Origin: DATDAH01 sp963845425
Lineage (GTDB): Bacteria > Actinomycetota > Acidimicrobiia > Acidimicrobiales > DATDAH01
Length of the DNA: 64,000 nucleotides
Assembly (NCBI GenBank): GCA_963845425.1
Contig: CAWJSC010000017.1
Location: 248,001 to 312,000 of the forward strand
Direction: 5' to 3'
In this document: piece by piece, positions 40,749-48,986 of the stretch
How the letters are laid out: each line of letters starts with the position of its first letter
How positions within the stretch are numbered: position 1 is the stretch's first letter
Notes under the pieces: generated by a model
The model's database searches: none
What the model was told of the DNA's origin: nothing
What the model saw: only the letters and a program-made list of their open reading frames with translations
Position numbers and translations under genes: made by a program

Positions 40749-41168
40749 ATGGCCCGCCCGCACCCCCACGTCCGCCGGGCCGTGTTCGTGGTGGGTCTGC
40801 TGGTGCTGGCGGGCTGCAGCGACGAGGAGACCGCGGACTACGACGCCGCCTTCGAGGAGGACTTCCGGGCCGAGTGCACCGATGCCTTCGGCCGACCCGG
40901 CGCCCCGCAGGTGTGCGGGTGCTGGTACGAGGGCCTGGTGGACGCCGTGGTCTTCGAGGACCTGCCGTCCCTCGACGACCTCGTGGCCGACGACTTCGAC
41001 ATTGCGCCGACGCGGGTGCCGGGCGGCGAGCTCGACGTGCCCCTGGAGATCCTGGCCGACTGCGTGCGCACGGCCGGGGCGGCACCGACGATCGGCTCGG
41101 TCGTGCCGCCGCCGACGACGCCCCGCCCACCGACCACCCCGACCACCGGGACCACGGTGCCGCCGTGA
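40749..41168 (+). CDS. Small lipoprotein, first of a Cys-rich pair
   Basis: A 139-residue lipoprotein: signal HVRRAVFVVGLLVLAGCS with lipobox LAGC, a mature core of about 85 residues and a Pro/Thr tail (PPPTTPRPPTTPTTGTT). The core shares a pattern with the next protein: TADYDAAFEEDF, a Cys, then VCGCWYEGL (CxC) and a later Cys in LADCVRTAG. The Cys pairs probably form disulfides outside the membrane. I do not recognise the family. It precedes its paralogue by 16 nt and then an FrhB-like gene, and all three may be one transcript. Confidence 0.78.
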   Translation: MARPHPHVRRAVFVVGLLVLAGCSDEETADYDAAFEEDFRAECTDAFGRPGAPQVCGCWYEGLVDAVVFEDLPSLDDLVADDFDIAPTRVPGGELDVPLEILADCVRTAGAAPTIGSVVPPPTTPRPPTTPTTGTTVPP

Positions 41169-41184
41169 GTACCGGTCGGGCCCG

Positions 41185-41571
41185 ATGAGCTCCGGTAGCC
41201 GGCTGGTCGTCGGCGCCGCCGCGGCCGTGGTCCTGGCCGCGGTCGTCGTAGGTGGCATCCTCTACCTCCGGGACGAGGATCCGGCCACGGACTACGACGC
41301 CGCCACCGAGGACGACTTCATGACCACCTGCACGGCGGACGCGGAAGCCCAGGGCTTCACCCGCGCCGGGGACTTCTGCCGCTGCGCCTACGACGCCCTC
41401 CGCGCCGAGGTCCCCTACGACCGGTTCCTCGAGATCGACGCCGCCCTGGCCGCCGATCCGACCGCCGTCCCCGGCCCCATCGACCGGATCCGCACCCGGT
41501 GCTACCTCGAGGTCGAGGCCGCCGGCCCGACCATCGTCCCCACCGTCCCGCCCACCACTGTCCCCACCTGA
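41185..41571 (+). CDS. Small membrane-anchored protein, second of a Cys-rich pair
   Basis: A 128-residue protein. The N-terminal helix VVGAAAAVVLAAVVVGGILY has no lipobox, so it is probably an anchor or signal. The mature part repeats the neighbour's pattern: ATDYDAATEDDFMTTC, then DFCRCAYDALRAEV (CxC), a final Cys in IRTRCYLEV and a Pro/Thr tail. The two proteins look like an old tandem duplication in which only the first kept a lipobox. Function unknown. Its stop is 5 nt before the FrhB-like gene. Confidence 0.75.
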   Translation: MSSGSRLVVGAAAAVVLAAVVVGGILYLRDEDPATDYDAATEDDFMTTCTADAEAQGFTRAGDFCRCAYDALRAEVPYDRFLEIDAALAADPTAVPGPIDRIRTRCYLEVEAAGPTIVPTVPPTTVPT

Positions 41572-41576
41572 GGCCC

Positions 41577-42755
41577 ATGACCACCACCGAGTCCGCCCCC
41601 ACCCGCACCCGCTGGACCAACCAGTGGAAGGAGCTCTACGAAGAGGTCATCGACTTCGGCCTCTGCACCGGCTGTGCGGGCTGCGTCATCGCCTGCCCCC
41701 ACGACGTCATCGGCTACGACCACCAGTCCGGGGGCTACAAGCCCTTCCACCTCGAGGACGAGCTCGGCCCCGCCGACTGCGGCCACGGTCAGAAGGGCTG
41801 CACCAGCTGCACGCGGGCCTGCCCCCGCTTCAGGACCTGGGAAGAGGACGCCAATGAGCACCTCTTCGCCCAGGACCGGGCCGACGACGAGATGTCCGGC
41901 ATCTACAAGGACGTGTTGCTGACGCGGGCCTCCGACGACATGGTCCACCAGATGGGCCAGGACGGCGGCCTCGTCTCGGCCCTGCTCATCTGGGCGCTCG
42001 ACAAGGGCTACATCGACGGGGCCCTGACGTCGTTCCTCGAGGGCGACGGCTCCACGTGGAAGGCCATCCCGGGCGTGGCCGCCACCAAGGAGGAGGTCCT
42101 GGCCTCCGCCGGCAGCCGCTACACCTACTCGGCCAACCCCCTGGCGGTGACCGAGGCCAAGGAGCGGGGCCTGACGAAGCTCGCTCTGGTCGGCATGAGC
42201 TGCCAGTCCTCCATCCCGCCGGTGATGTGGCATCGCAAGGTCGGCAAGGCGGGCAAGCCCTTCGTCTTCAACATCGGCCTGCTGTGCTCCAAGACCTTCG
42301 ACGACGCCATCTTCGAGGAGCTCTTCGAGGCCAAGTACGGCCTCAAGAAGGCCGAGATCAAGAAGGTCAACATCAAAGGCGTCTTCCAGATCTGGCTCCA
42401 CGACGGCAGCTACCACGAGGTCAACCTCAAGGAGTGCCACGCCTGGACCCGGGAAGGCTGCAAGACCTGCCCGGACTTCGCCGCCGAGCACGCCGACATC
42501 TCCACCGGGGGCATCGGCAAGGACAACGACTGGACCCTGACCATCGTCCGCACCGACCTCGGGCGGGAGATCGTCAAGGGGATGCTGGCCGACGGGGTGA
42601 TCATCAGCCGCCCCGGAGACAGCGACCCCGATGCCATCAAGCTGATGCGCCGCCTCTCCATCGTCAGTCGCCGCCGCTGGCCCGACAACGCCTGGGCCCC
42701 CGTGAAGATCGGCACCCCCCCGCCGAAGCCCAAAGCGACGTCCCGTGACACTTGA
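41577..42755 (+). CDS. FrhB/FpoF-like F420 hydrogenase/dehydrogenase beta-subunit family protein
   Basis: A 392-residue Fe-S flavoprotein type. The N-terminal ferredoxin motif is LCTGCAGCVIACPHD (CxxCxxCxxxC), a second cluster is likely at KGCTSCTRACPRF, and the FrhB domains follow: HQMGQDGGLVSALLIWALDK, GMSCQSSIPPVMWHR, LLCSKTFDD, a CKTCPDF motif and DISTGGIGKDNDW. Members move electrons between F420 (or other flavins) and ferredoxin-like partners in the cytoplasm. An F420-type PPOX protein is encoded 1.4 kb downstream, which agrees with F420 use. The exact partner is unknown. Confidence 0.88.
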   Translation: MTTTESAPTRTRWTNQWKELYEEVIDFGLCTGCAGCVIACPHDVIGYDHQSGGYKPFHLEDELGPADCGHGQKGCTSCTRACPRFRTWEEDANEHLFAQDRADDEMSGIYKDVLLTRASDDMVHQMGQDGGLVSALLIWALDKGYIDGALTSFLEGDGSTWKAIPGVAATKEEVLASAGSRYTYSANPLAVTEAKERGLTKLALVGMSCQSSIPPVMWHRKVGKAGKPFVFNIGLLCSKTFDDAIFEELFEAKYGLKKAEIKKVNIKGVFQIWLHDGSYHEVNLKECHAWTREGCKTCPDFAAEHADISTGGIGKDNDWTLTIVRTDLGREIVKGMLADGVIISRPGDSDPDAIKLMRRLSIVSRRRWPDNAWAPVKIGTPPPKPKATSRDT

Positions 42756-42760
42756 CTGGC

Positions 42761-42785
42761 TTCGCTGCGCTCAGCAAGTCCGGCG
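42761..42785 (+). repeat. Short dispersed repeat related to 13626-13656
   Basis: TGACTGGCTTCGCTGCGCTC then AGC overlaps the FrhB-like stop region. The near-identical minus-strand copy is near 13626. A hairpin GTCGGAGC / GCTCCGAC (42801-42808, 42818-42825) follows. Confidence 0.5.
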
Positions 42786-42881
42786 CCGCCGAAGCTGCTG
42801 GTCGGAGCCGCTGCTCCGCTCCGACTGCGCAGCCTCACTGCTGGCTGGACGGATCTTGACCGTCTGGTCAGGATTCCCCTC

Positions 42882-44120
42882 ATGGACCTGACCTATCCGC
42901 CTGAGGCCGAAGAGTTCCGGGGCGAGGTGCGGGCCTGGTTGGAGGAGAACCTGCCCGAGGGCTGGTTCGACGAGGGCTTCGAGCAGACGCCCGAGGAGCG
43001 CAAGGCCTTCAACCGGGAGTGGACAACCAAGCTCAAGGAGGGCCGCTGGCTGTGCGCCTCGTGGCCCGAGGAGTACGGCGGGCGGGGCCTGCCGACGATG
43101 CACGCCGTCGTCCTGGCTGAGGAGTTCCACCACGCCGGCGCCCCGATGCGGGCCGACTTCTTCGGCGACACCCTGGTCGGGCCCACGATCCTGCAGTGGG
43201 GGACCGAGGAGCAGAAGAAGGAGTTCATCCCCAAGATCCAGAGCGGCGAGATCTCCTGGTGCCAGGGCTTCTCCGAGCCCGACGCCGGCTCTGACCTGGC
43301 CGGCCTCAAGACCAAGGCCGAGCTGGACGGCGACGAATGGGTCATCAACGGCCAGAAGATCTGGACCACCCAGGCCGGCTTCGCCGACTACATCTTCGTG
43401 CTGGCCCGCACCGACCCCGACGCCCCCAAGCACAAGGGCATCTCCTACCTGCTGTGCCCGATGAAACAGCCCGGGATCGAGGTCCGACCCATCAAGCAGA
43501 TCGATGCCTCGGCGGAGTTCTACGAGGTCTTCTTCACCGACGCCCGGTGCCCGAAGGAGAATGTCGTGGGCGGGGTCAACGGCGGCTGGAAGGTGGCCAT
43601 GACCACCCTCGGCTTCGAGCGGGGGACCTCGGCGACCACCGGGTACCGCCGCTTCGAGAAGGAGCTGGAGGGCATCACCGAGCTGGCCAAGGCGAACGGG
43701 AAGGCCGCCGATCCCCGGATCCGCCAGGGTCTGGCCCACGCCTGGTCGATGGTGCAGATCATGAAGGTCAACGGCCTGCGCTCGCTGTCCTCGGTCCTGA
43801 CCGGGAGGAAGGATCTCGGCGTGGCCACCCTCGGGGCCACCAACAAGATGTTCTGGTCCGAGTATCACCGGGACGTGATGGAGCTGGCCATGGAGATCGC
43901 CGGCATGGGCGGGCAGATCCTCACCGGCGACGCCGCGGCCGAGGAGGCGGTGCCGGGCTACGGGGCCCGCAAGACCAACGAGGAGTACCCGGCCAGCGTC
44001 CTGCAGTCGGCGTTCTTCTTCAGTCGCTCGGAGACCATCTGGGGCGGAACGGCCCAGATCCAGCGCAACATCGTCGGCGAACGCGTCCTGGGGCTGCCCA
44101 AGGAACCCCGGCCGGGCTGA
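42882..44120 (+). CDS. Acyl-CoA dehydrogenase
   Basis: A 412-residue FAD enzyme of normal length. The N-terminal helical domain starts MDLTYPPEAEEFRGEVRAWL. The middle domain has WCQGFSEPDAGSDLAGLKTK and VINGQKIWTTQAGFADYIFV, and the C-terminal FAD/tetramer part has SETIWGGTAQIQRNIVGERV. It oxidises an acyl-CoA at C2-C3 and passes electrons to ETF (etfBA is at 34.2-35.9 kb). The chain-length or steroid specificity cannot be read from sequence. The PPOX gene follows after 1 nt, so the two are probably co-transcribed. Confidence 0.94.
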   Translation: MDLTYPPEAEEFRGEVRAWLEENLPEGWFDEGFEQTPEERKAFNREWTTKLKEGRWLCASWPEEYGGRGLPTMHAVVLAEEFHHAGAPMRADFFGDTLVGPTILQWGTEEQKKEFIPKIQSGEISWCQGFSEPDAGSDLAGLKTKAELDGDEWVINGQKIWTTQAGFADYIFVLARTDPDAPKHKGISYLLCPMKQPGIEVRPIKQIDASAEFYEVFFTDARCPKENVVGGVNGGWKVAMTTLGFERGTSATTGYRRFEKELEGITELAKANGKAADPRIRQGLAHAWSMVQIMKVNGLRSLSSVLTGRKDLGVATLGATNKMFWSEYHRDVMELAMEIAGMGGQILTGDAAAEEAVPGYGARKTNEEYPASVLQSAFFFSRSETIWGGTAQIQRNIVGERVLGLPKEPRPG

Positions 44121-44121
44121 C

Positions 44122-44541
44122 GTGGACGCCGACGAGGCCCGGGCGCTCGTCGCCTCGGCCCGGGTGGCCCGCCTGGCCACCGTGAACCCCGGCCTCGGGG
44201 TCGACGTGGTCCCGATCACGTTCGCCCTGCTCGAGGGCGACCGGCTGGTGAGCATCGTGGACCAGAAGCCCAAGTCCACGACCCGCCTGCGCCGCCTGGC
44301 CAACATCCGGGCGCACCCCGAGGTCACCGTCCTGGTCGACCACTACGAGGACGACTGGGAGCGCCTCTGGTGGGTGCGGGTGCGGGGCCCGGCCAGTGTG
44401 ATCGCTGATGGGCCCGCCTTCGACGAGGCCGCCGCGGCCCTGACCGCCCGGTACCCGCAGTACGTGGACGCCCCGCCGCCCGGGCCCGTGGTCTCGATCG
44501 CCGTCGAGGACTGGACGGGCTGGCGGGCCGATCCGAGGTGA
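44122..44541 (+). CDS. PPOX-class probable F420-dependent oxidoreductase (Rv0121 type)
   Basis: A 139-residue split-barrel flavin/F420 protein: ARVARLATVNPGLGVDVVPI, KSTTRLRRLANIRAHPEVTV and DHYEDDWERLWWVRVRGPAS match the PPOX-type F420-dependent family of which Rv0121c is a member. Such proteins use reduced F420 on unknown substrates. It starts with GTG 1 nt after the acyl-CoA dehydrogenase stop. The next gene has its own promoter-like sequence. Confidence 0.87.
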   Translation: MDADEARALVASARVARLATVNPGLGVDVVPITFALLEGDRLVSIVDQKPKSTTRLRRLANIRAHPEVTVLVDHYEDDWERLWWVRVRGPASVIADGPAFDEAAAALTARYPQYVDAPPPGPVVSIAVEDWTGWRADPR

Positions 44542-44552
44542 CGGGGGCGACA

Positions 44553-44580
44553 TTGCGGTTTGGTTACAGAGCACTATCCT
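44553..44580 (+). promoter_or_regulatory. candidate promoter of the LytR-CpsA-Psr gene
   Basis: TTGCGG (44553-44558), 16-nt spacer, TATCCT (44575-44580), then 9 nt to the ATG. It is the best -35/-10 pair I see, in an AT-rich patch. It implies a leaderless message. Confidence 0.5.
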
Positions 44581-44589
44581 CCTGGCCGC

Positions 44590-46158
44590 ATGGCGAAGCG
44601 CAGGCGCGGACGGCGCGCCGCTCGGGCCGACCGCTCACCGGCTGATCCTCCCTCCGCGTCGGAGGCCGCCTCCGCTCGCCCGCGCCGTGGCAGATCCTGG
44701 CGCCAGCGCACCCTGATCGGCCTCGGTGTGGTGACCTCCCTCTCCTGCCTCGCGGCGGCGGGGATCATCGGCTACGCCCGCTACCGCTTCGAGCAGATCC
44801 CCCGCTACGGCGACATCACGCTGGCCTCGGCGGCCACCGGCGAGCCCCAGAACTTCCTCATCGTCGGCTCGGACTCCCGTGAGCAGCTGGACGCCGACGC
44901 GACCGACGCCGACGCGTTCTTCGACGGCTCCGAGCCCGGCGGTCAGCGCTCCGACACCGTGCTGGTGGCCCGGGTCGAGCCCGACGCCGAGCGGGTCAAG
45001 CTGTTGTCCATACCGCGGGACCTGTGGCTGCCGATCGCCGGGACCGGCTCCGAGGACCGCATCAACACCGCGTACTCCGACGGGCGCCAGGTCCTGATCG
45101 ACACCATCGAGGAGTCCCTCGGGATTCCCGTCAACCACTACATCGAGGTCGACTTCAGCGGCTTCCAGCGCCTGGTCGAGGCCATCGACGGCGTGCCGAT
45201 GTGGTTCGACACGGCCATGCGGGACCAGCACACCGGGCTGGTCGTGAACGGCGCCGGCTGCGTCACGCTCGACGGCCAGCAGGCCCTGGCCCTGGCCCGC
45301 AGCCGCTCGCTCGAGTACGTGGAGGACGGTGACTGGAACACCGACCCGACCGGTGACCTCGGCCGCATCGCCCGCCAGCAGCAGCTGATGGTGGAGGCCG
45401 TCCGCCGGGCGGTGTCACTCGACCTCACCAGCGCCAGCCGCTTCAACGAGATGATCGACATCGGGGTGGACAGCGTCGGCGTCGACGAGGGCCTCGGCTT
45501 CGACGACCTGGCCGGCCTGGCCCTGCGGTTCCGTTCGATCGGCGAGGACACGGTGGTCAACCGGACCCTGCCGGTCGAGGACTACACCACCGACGGCGGG
45601 GCCGCCGTCCTGCGCATCGTCGAGCCCGACGCCGAAGAGGTCCTGTCGGAGTTCCGCGGCCATTCGACGGCGGACTACACGCCGGGCCTGGTTCAGGTGA
45701 AGGTGATCAACGGCAGTGGTGCCGAGGGCCAGGCCGAGGCGGTCGGCGAGGCCCTGGGCACGATCGGCTTTCAGTTCACCGGCACCGAGAACCTCGACGG
45801 CCTCCCCCTGGCCGTCACCCAGGTCCACTTCGCGCCGGGCGAGATCGTGGCCGCCGACGTCGTCGCCCGCCACCTCACCGTCCCGCCCGAGCTGGTCGAG
45901 AACGCCGATGTCGAAGCCGGCACCGTCGTGGTGGTCACGGGGATGGACTTCACCACCGTGCAGGAGAACCCCCGCCCAGCCGGCGACGAGCCACCGACCG
46001 TGGACAGGATGGGCACGGGTGACGGCATCGTCACCAACGGCGTCGTCGTCGACCCCGACGCGGAGGTCGATGTGGCCGACGGCAGCGAGGGTGACCCCAT
46101 CACCGAGGCCATCGGCCGCCCGCCCAGCGAGGACGACCCCCCGGTGGAGTGCCGGTAG
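44590..46158 (+). CDS. LytR-CpsA-Psr family protein with LytR_C domain
   Basis: A 522-residue protein: basic N-terminus (MAKRRRGRRAARADRS), one transmembrane helix (LIGLGVVTSLSCLAAAGIIG), then the LCP domain. The domain includes FLIVGSDSR, RSDTVLVARVEPDAERVKLL, SIPRDLWLPI, a DRINTAYSDG segment and LARSRSLEY. The C-terminal LytR_C domain (about 365-460) starts VQVKVINGSGAEGQAEAVGE. LCP enzymes attach polymers such as arabinogalactan or teichoic-type glycans to peptidoglycan. The acidic 60-residue tail is unusual but low-complexity. Confidence 0.93.
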   Translation: MAKRRRGRRAARADRSPADPPSASEAASARPRRGRSWRQRTLIGLGVVTSLSCLAAAGIIGYARYRFEQIPRYGDITLASAATGEPQNFLIVGSDSREQLDADATDADAFFDGSEPGGQRSDTVLVARVEPDAERVKLLSIPRDLWLPIAGTGSEDRINTAYSDGRQVLIDTIEESLGIPVNHYIEVDFSGFQRLVEAIDGVPMWFDTAMRDQHTGLVVNGAGCVTLDGQQALALARSRSLEYVEDGDWNTDPTGDLGRIARQQQLMVEAVRRAVSLDLTSASRFNEMIDIGVDSVGVDEGLGFDDLAGLALRFRSIGEDTVVNRTLPVEDYTTDGGAAVLRIVEPDAEEVLSEFRGHSTADYTPGLVQVKVINGSGAEGQAEAVGEALGTIGFQFTGTENLDGLPLAVTQVHFAPGEIVAADVVARHLTVPPELVENADVEAGTVVVVTGMDFTTVQENPRPAGDEPPTVDRMGTGDGIVTNGVVVDPDAEVDVADGSEGDPITEAIGRPPSEDDPPVECR

Positions 46159-46192
46159 GGCCATTCGCAGGGGACCCCGTCGGGCGCCCCGT

Positions 46193-46198
46193 TAGGAT
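46193..46198 (+). promoter_or_regulatory. candidate -10 box of the tRNA-Arg gene
   Basis: TAGGAT lies 10 nt before the first base of the tRNA. Confidence 0.4.
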
Positions 46199-46208
46199 CG
46201 TCGGCCCA

Positions 46209-46280
46209 GCCCTCGTAGCTCAGCGGATAGAGCATCGCCCTCCGGAGGCGTGTGCGCAGGTTCGAGTCCTGCCGAGGGCG
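46209..46280 (+). tRNA. tRNA-Arg (anticodon CCG)
   Basis: Acceptor arms GCCCTCG (46209-46215) and CGAGGGC (46273-46279) pair fully, with discriminator G46280. The D arm AGCTCAGCGGATAGAGC and T arm GCAGGTTCGAGTCCTGC are standard. The anticodon loop CTCCGGA gives CCG, decoding CGG, a common Arg codon in this GC-rich genome. CCA is not encoded. The alcohol dehydrogenase GTG begins 6 nt after its end, and argS (which charges it) is 1.1 kb downstream. Confidence 0.95.
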
Positions 46281-46285
46281 CTCGT

Positions 46286-47293
46286 GTGAAGGCGTGGGTG
46301 GTCCACTCCCCGGGGCCGGTCGACGGTCACCCGCTGGCCCTGCAGGAACGGCCGCCGCCCGAACCCGTCGGTCGTGAGGTCCGGGTCCGGGTCTCGGTCT
46401 GCGGGGTCTGTCGGACCGACCTGCACGTCGCCGAGGCCGACCTCCCGGTCCACCGCCGCGGCGTCGTGCCCGGCCACGAGGTGGTGGGGGTGGTCGACGC
46501 CCTGGGCCCCGGGGCCCGGCGGTTCCGGCTCGGGGACCGCATCGGCATCGCGTGGCTGCGAGGCACCTGCGGGACCTGCCGCTTCTGTGTCCGCGGCGAC
46601 GAGAACCTCTGCCTCGCCCCCCGCTTCACCGGCTGGGACGAGGACGGTGGCTACGCCGAGCACGCCGTGGTCGATGACGCGTACGCCTACCGACTGCCCG
46701 ACGCCTTCGCCGATGCCGAGGCCGCCCCGCTGCTCTGCGCCGGGATCATCGGCTATCGGGCGCTGCGCCGGGCCGAGCTGCCGCCGGGCGGGCGGCTGGG
46801 GATCTACGGCTTCGGGGGTTCGGCGCATCTGGCCGCGCAGGTGGCGATGGCGGACGGCGCGGCGGTGTACGTGATGACCCGATCGGCGCAGGCCAGGGCG
46901 CTGGCCACCGACCTGGGGGCGACCTGGACAGGGGACACCTTCGATAGGCCCCCCGAGCCGCTCGACTCGGCCATCTGCTTCGCCCCGGCGGGTGTGATCG
47001 TCCCGGCCGCCCTCGAGGCCCTGGACCGGGGCGGCACCCTGGTCGTCGCCGGCATCCACCTCTCCGACATCCCGCCGCTCGACTACCGGCGCCACCTGTT
47101 CCAGGAGCGCCAGATCCGGTCCGTGACCGCCAACACCCGCGCGGACGGCGAGAGCTTCCTGGCCACAGCGGCCCGCATCGGCATCCAGGTCACGACCACG
47201 CCCTATCCCCTGGACGAGGCGGACCGGGCACTGGCCGACCTGGCCCACGACCGCGTCCACGGCGCCGCCGTGCTCCACGTCGCCGATCCCTGA
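46286..47293 (+). CDS. Zinc-dependent alcohol dehydrogenase, MDR family
   Basis: A 335-residue medium-chain dehydrogenase. The catalytic zinc site has VCGVCRTDLH and VVPGHEVVGVV; the structural zinc Cys cluster is TCGTCRFCVRGDENLC; the Rossmann fold starts LGIYGFGGSAHLAAQVA. The Gly-Phe-Gly-Gly-Ser-Ala pattern is typical of zinc-binding alcohol dehydrogenases acting on small alcohols. GTG 46286 is chosen because longer readings run through the tRNA gene. The message probably comes from the tRNA promoter and would gain its 5' end from tRNA processing. A 50-nt repeat element follows 7 nt after the stop. Confidence 0.92.
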   Translation: MKAWVVHSPGPVDGHPLALQERPPPEPVGREVRVRVSVCGVCRTDLHVAEADLPVHRRGVVPGHEVVGVVDALGPGARRFRLGDRIGIAWLRGTCGTCRFCVRGDENLCLAPRFTGWDEDGGYAEHAVVDDAYAYRLPDAFADAEAAPLLCAGIIGYRALRRAELPPGGRLGIYGFGGSAHLAAQVAMADGAAVYVMTRSAQARALATDLGATWTGDTFDRPPEPLDSAICFAPAGVIVPAALEALDRGGTLVVAGIHLSDIPPLDYRRHLFQERQIRSVTANTRADGESFLATAARIGIQVTTTPYPLDEADRALADLAHDRVHGAAVLHVADP

Positions 47294-47300
47294 CCGGTTC

Positions 47301-47350
47301 GTTCCGGCACCGGATGCCGGGGTCAGGGCCCGGGAATCCGGTGCCAGAAC
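47301..47350. repeat. 50-nt inverted-repeat element, copy 4
   Basis: Arms 47301-47320 (GTTCCGGCACCGGATGCCGG) and 47331-47350 (ends GGTGCCAGAAC) pair at 17 of 20 positions, with a 10-nt GC-rich loop. It lies 7 nt after the dehydrogenase stop. Confidence 0.75.
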
Positions 47351-47366
47351 GGTGGGGGGTGGGCCG

Positions 47367-47372
47367 TAGCCT
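47367..47372 (+). promoter_or_regulatory. candidate -10 box of argS
   Basis: TAGCCT lies 9 nt before the GTG at 47382. Confidence 0.35.
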
Positions 47373-47381
47373 TGCCGGATC

Positions 47382-48986
47382 GTGGTCACCGACTCGCTCA
47401 CCGAGGCCCTCCGGGCCGCCCTCACCGCCTGCGGGCTGGACGCACCCGCCGAGATCCACCTGGAGCGGCCCGCCCGACGCGAGCACGGGGACTGGTCGTC
47501 CAACATCGCCCTGGTCACGGCCAAGGCGGCCGGCCGCAACCCGAGGGAGCTGGCTGCGGACCTCGTCGCCGCCCTCGAGGCCGACCCGGCGCCACACGTG
47601 GTCAAGGTCGAGATCGCCGGGCCGGGCTTCGTCAACTTCCATCTGGAGGAGGGTTGGCTGCACGACGTCCTGACCCAGGTCGTCACCGAGGGGCCCGACG
47701 GCTACGCCCGCCCCGACCTCGGCGGCGGCAAGAAGGTCATGGTCGAGTTCGTGAGCGCCAACCCGACCGGCCCCCTCCACGCCGGCCACGCCCGCGGCGC
47801 GGTCTACGGGGACTCGGTGGCCCGACTCCTCGAACGGACCGGCCACGTCGTGTCCCGGGAGTTCTACGTCAACGACCGGGGCGTGCAGATCCAGCACTAC
47901 GCCGACTCGCTCGTGGCCCGGAAGGCCGGGGCGGAGCCGAGCGACGAGGGCTACCAAGGCGCCTACATCACCGAATGGGCCCAGGAGATGCCCGAGGGCG
48001 CCGATCCCCTCGAGTGGGGCCTGGCCCGGGCCCGCCAGGACCAGGTGGACACCCTGGCCGGCCTTGGCATCAGCTTCGACGTCTGGTTTTCGGAGCGGTC
48101 GATGGTGGCCACCGGGGCCATCGAGCAGGCGCTGGCCGACCTGCGGGAGCGGGGCGTGGCCTTCGACCGGGACGGGGCCACCTGGCTTCGGTCCTCGGAC
48201 TACGGCGACGACAAGGACCGGGTCCTGGTCAAGTCCGACGGCGAGTACACCTACCTGCTGCCCGACGTCGCCTACCACCGGGACAAGTTCGCCCGCGGCT
48301 TCGAGCTGCTCATCAACGTCTGGGGCGCCGACCACCACGGTTACGTCCCTCGGCTGAAGGCGGCGGTCCAAGCCCTCGGCCATGACCCCGACGAGCTGGA
48401 GATCGTCATCACCCAGTTGGTGAACCTGGTCAAGGCGGGCGAGCCGGTGCGGTTGTCGAGGCGGACGGGCCAGATCGTCACCATCGACGAGATCCTCGAC
48501 GAGGTCGGCCCGGACAGCGCCCGGATCACGTTCCTGTTGCAGTCGATGGACAGCCCGCAGACGGTCGACCTGGCCGAGGTGGCCAGCCAGGCCATGGAGA
48601 ACCCGGTCTTCTACGTCCAGTACGCGCACGCCCGGATCGTCTCCATCGGTCGCAAGGTGGCCGAGCTCGGCATCGAGCGGGCACCGCTGACCGACGTGGA
48701 CCTCGGCCTGCTCACCCACGAGCGGGAGCTGGAGCTGCTGCGTTCCCTCTCCGAGCTGCCCGAGGTCGTGACCGGCGCCACCCTCGGCCGGGCGCCGCAC
48801 CAGGTCACCACCTGGGTCCGGGACCTGGCCGGGAGGTTCCACGGCTTCTACCACGACTGCTATGTGGTGGCCGACAGCGTGGATCCCGCGTTGACCCAGG
48901 CCCGGCTCTGGCTGGTCGAGGCCGTGATGGTGGGCCTGGCCATCGGTCTCGACCTGCTCGGGGCCAGCGCGCCCGACGAGATGTGA
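47382..48986 (+). CDS. argS: Arginyl-tRNA synthetase
   Basis: A 534-residue class I synthetase. The N-terminal Arg-specific domain (about 1-100) is followed by the catalytic domain with FVSANPTGPLHAGHARGAVY (HAGH is the HIGH motif) and VNDRGVQIQHYADS. Next comes WGADHHGYVPRLKAA, then EPVRLSRRTGQIVTIDE in place of KMSKS, as in many ArgRS. The C-terminal anticodon domain ends LVEAVMVGLAIGLDLLGASA. At 534 residues it is a little short but all domains are present. It starts with GTG, and lysA follows with a 4-nt overlap, the argS-lysA order common in actinobacteria. Confidence 0.97.
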   Translation: MVTDSLTEALRAALTACGLDAPAEIHLERPARREHGDWSSNIALVTAKAAGRNPRELAADLVAALEADPAPHVVKVEIAGPGFVNFHLEEGWLHDVLTQVVTEGPDGYARPDLGGGKKVMVEFVSANPTGPLHAGHARGAVYGDSVARLLERTGHVVSREFYVNDRGVQIQHYADSLVARKAGAEPSDEGYQGAYITEWAQEMPEGADPLEWGLARARQDQVDTLAGLGISFDVWFSERSMVATGAIEQALADLRERGVAFDRDGATWLRSSDYGDDKDRVLVKSDGEYTYLLPDVAYHRDKFARGFELLINVWGADHHGYVPRLKAAVQALGHDPDELEIVITQLVNLVKAGEPVRLSRRTGQIVTIDEILDEVGPDSARITFLLQSMDSPQTVDLAEVASQAMENPVFYVQYAHARIVSIGRKVAELGIERAPLTDVDLGLLTHERELELLRSLSELPEVVTGATLGRAPHQVTTWVRDLAGRFHGFYHDCYVVADSVDPALTQARLWLVEAVMVGLAIGLDLLGASAPDEM

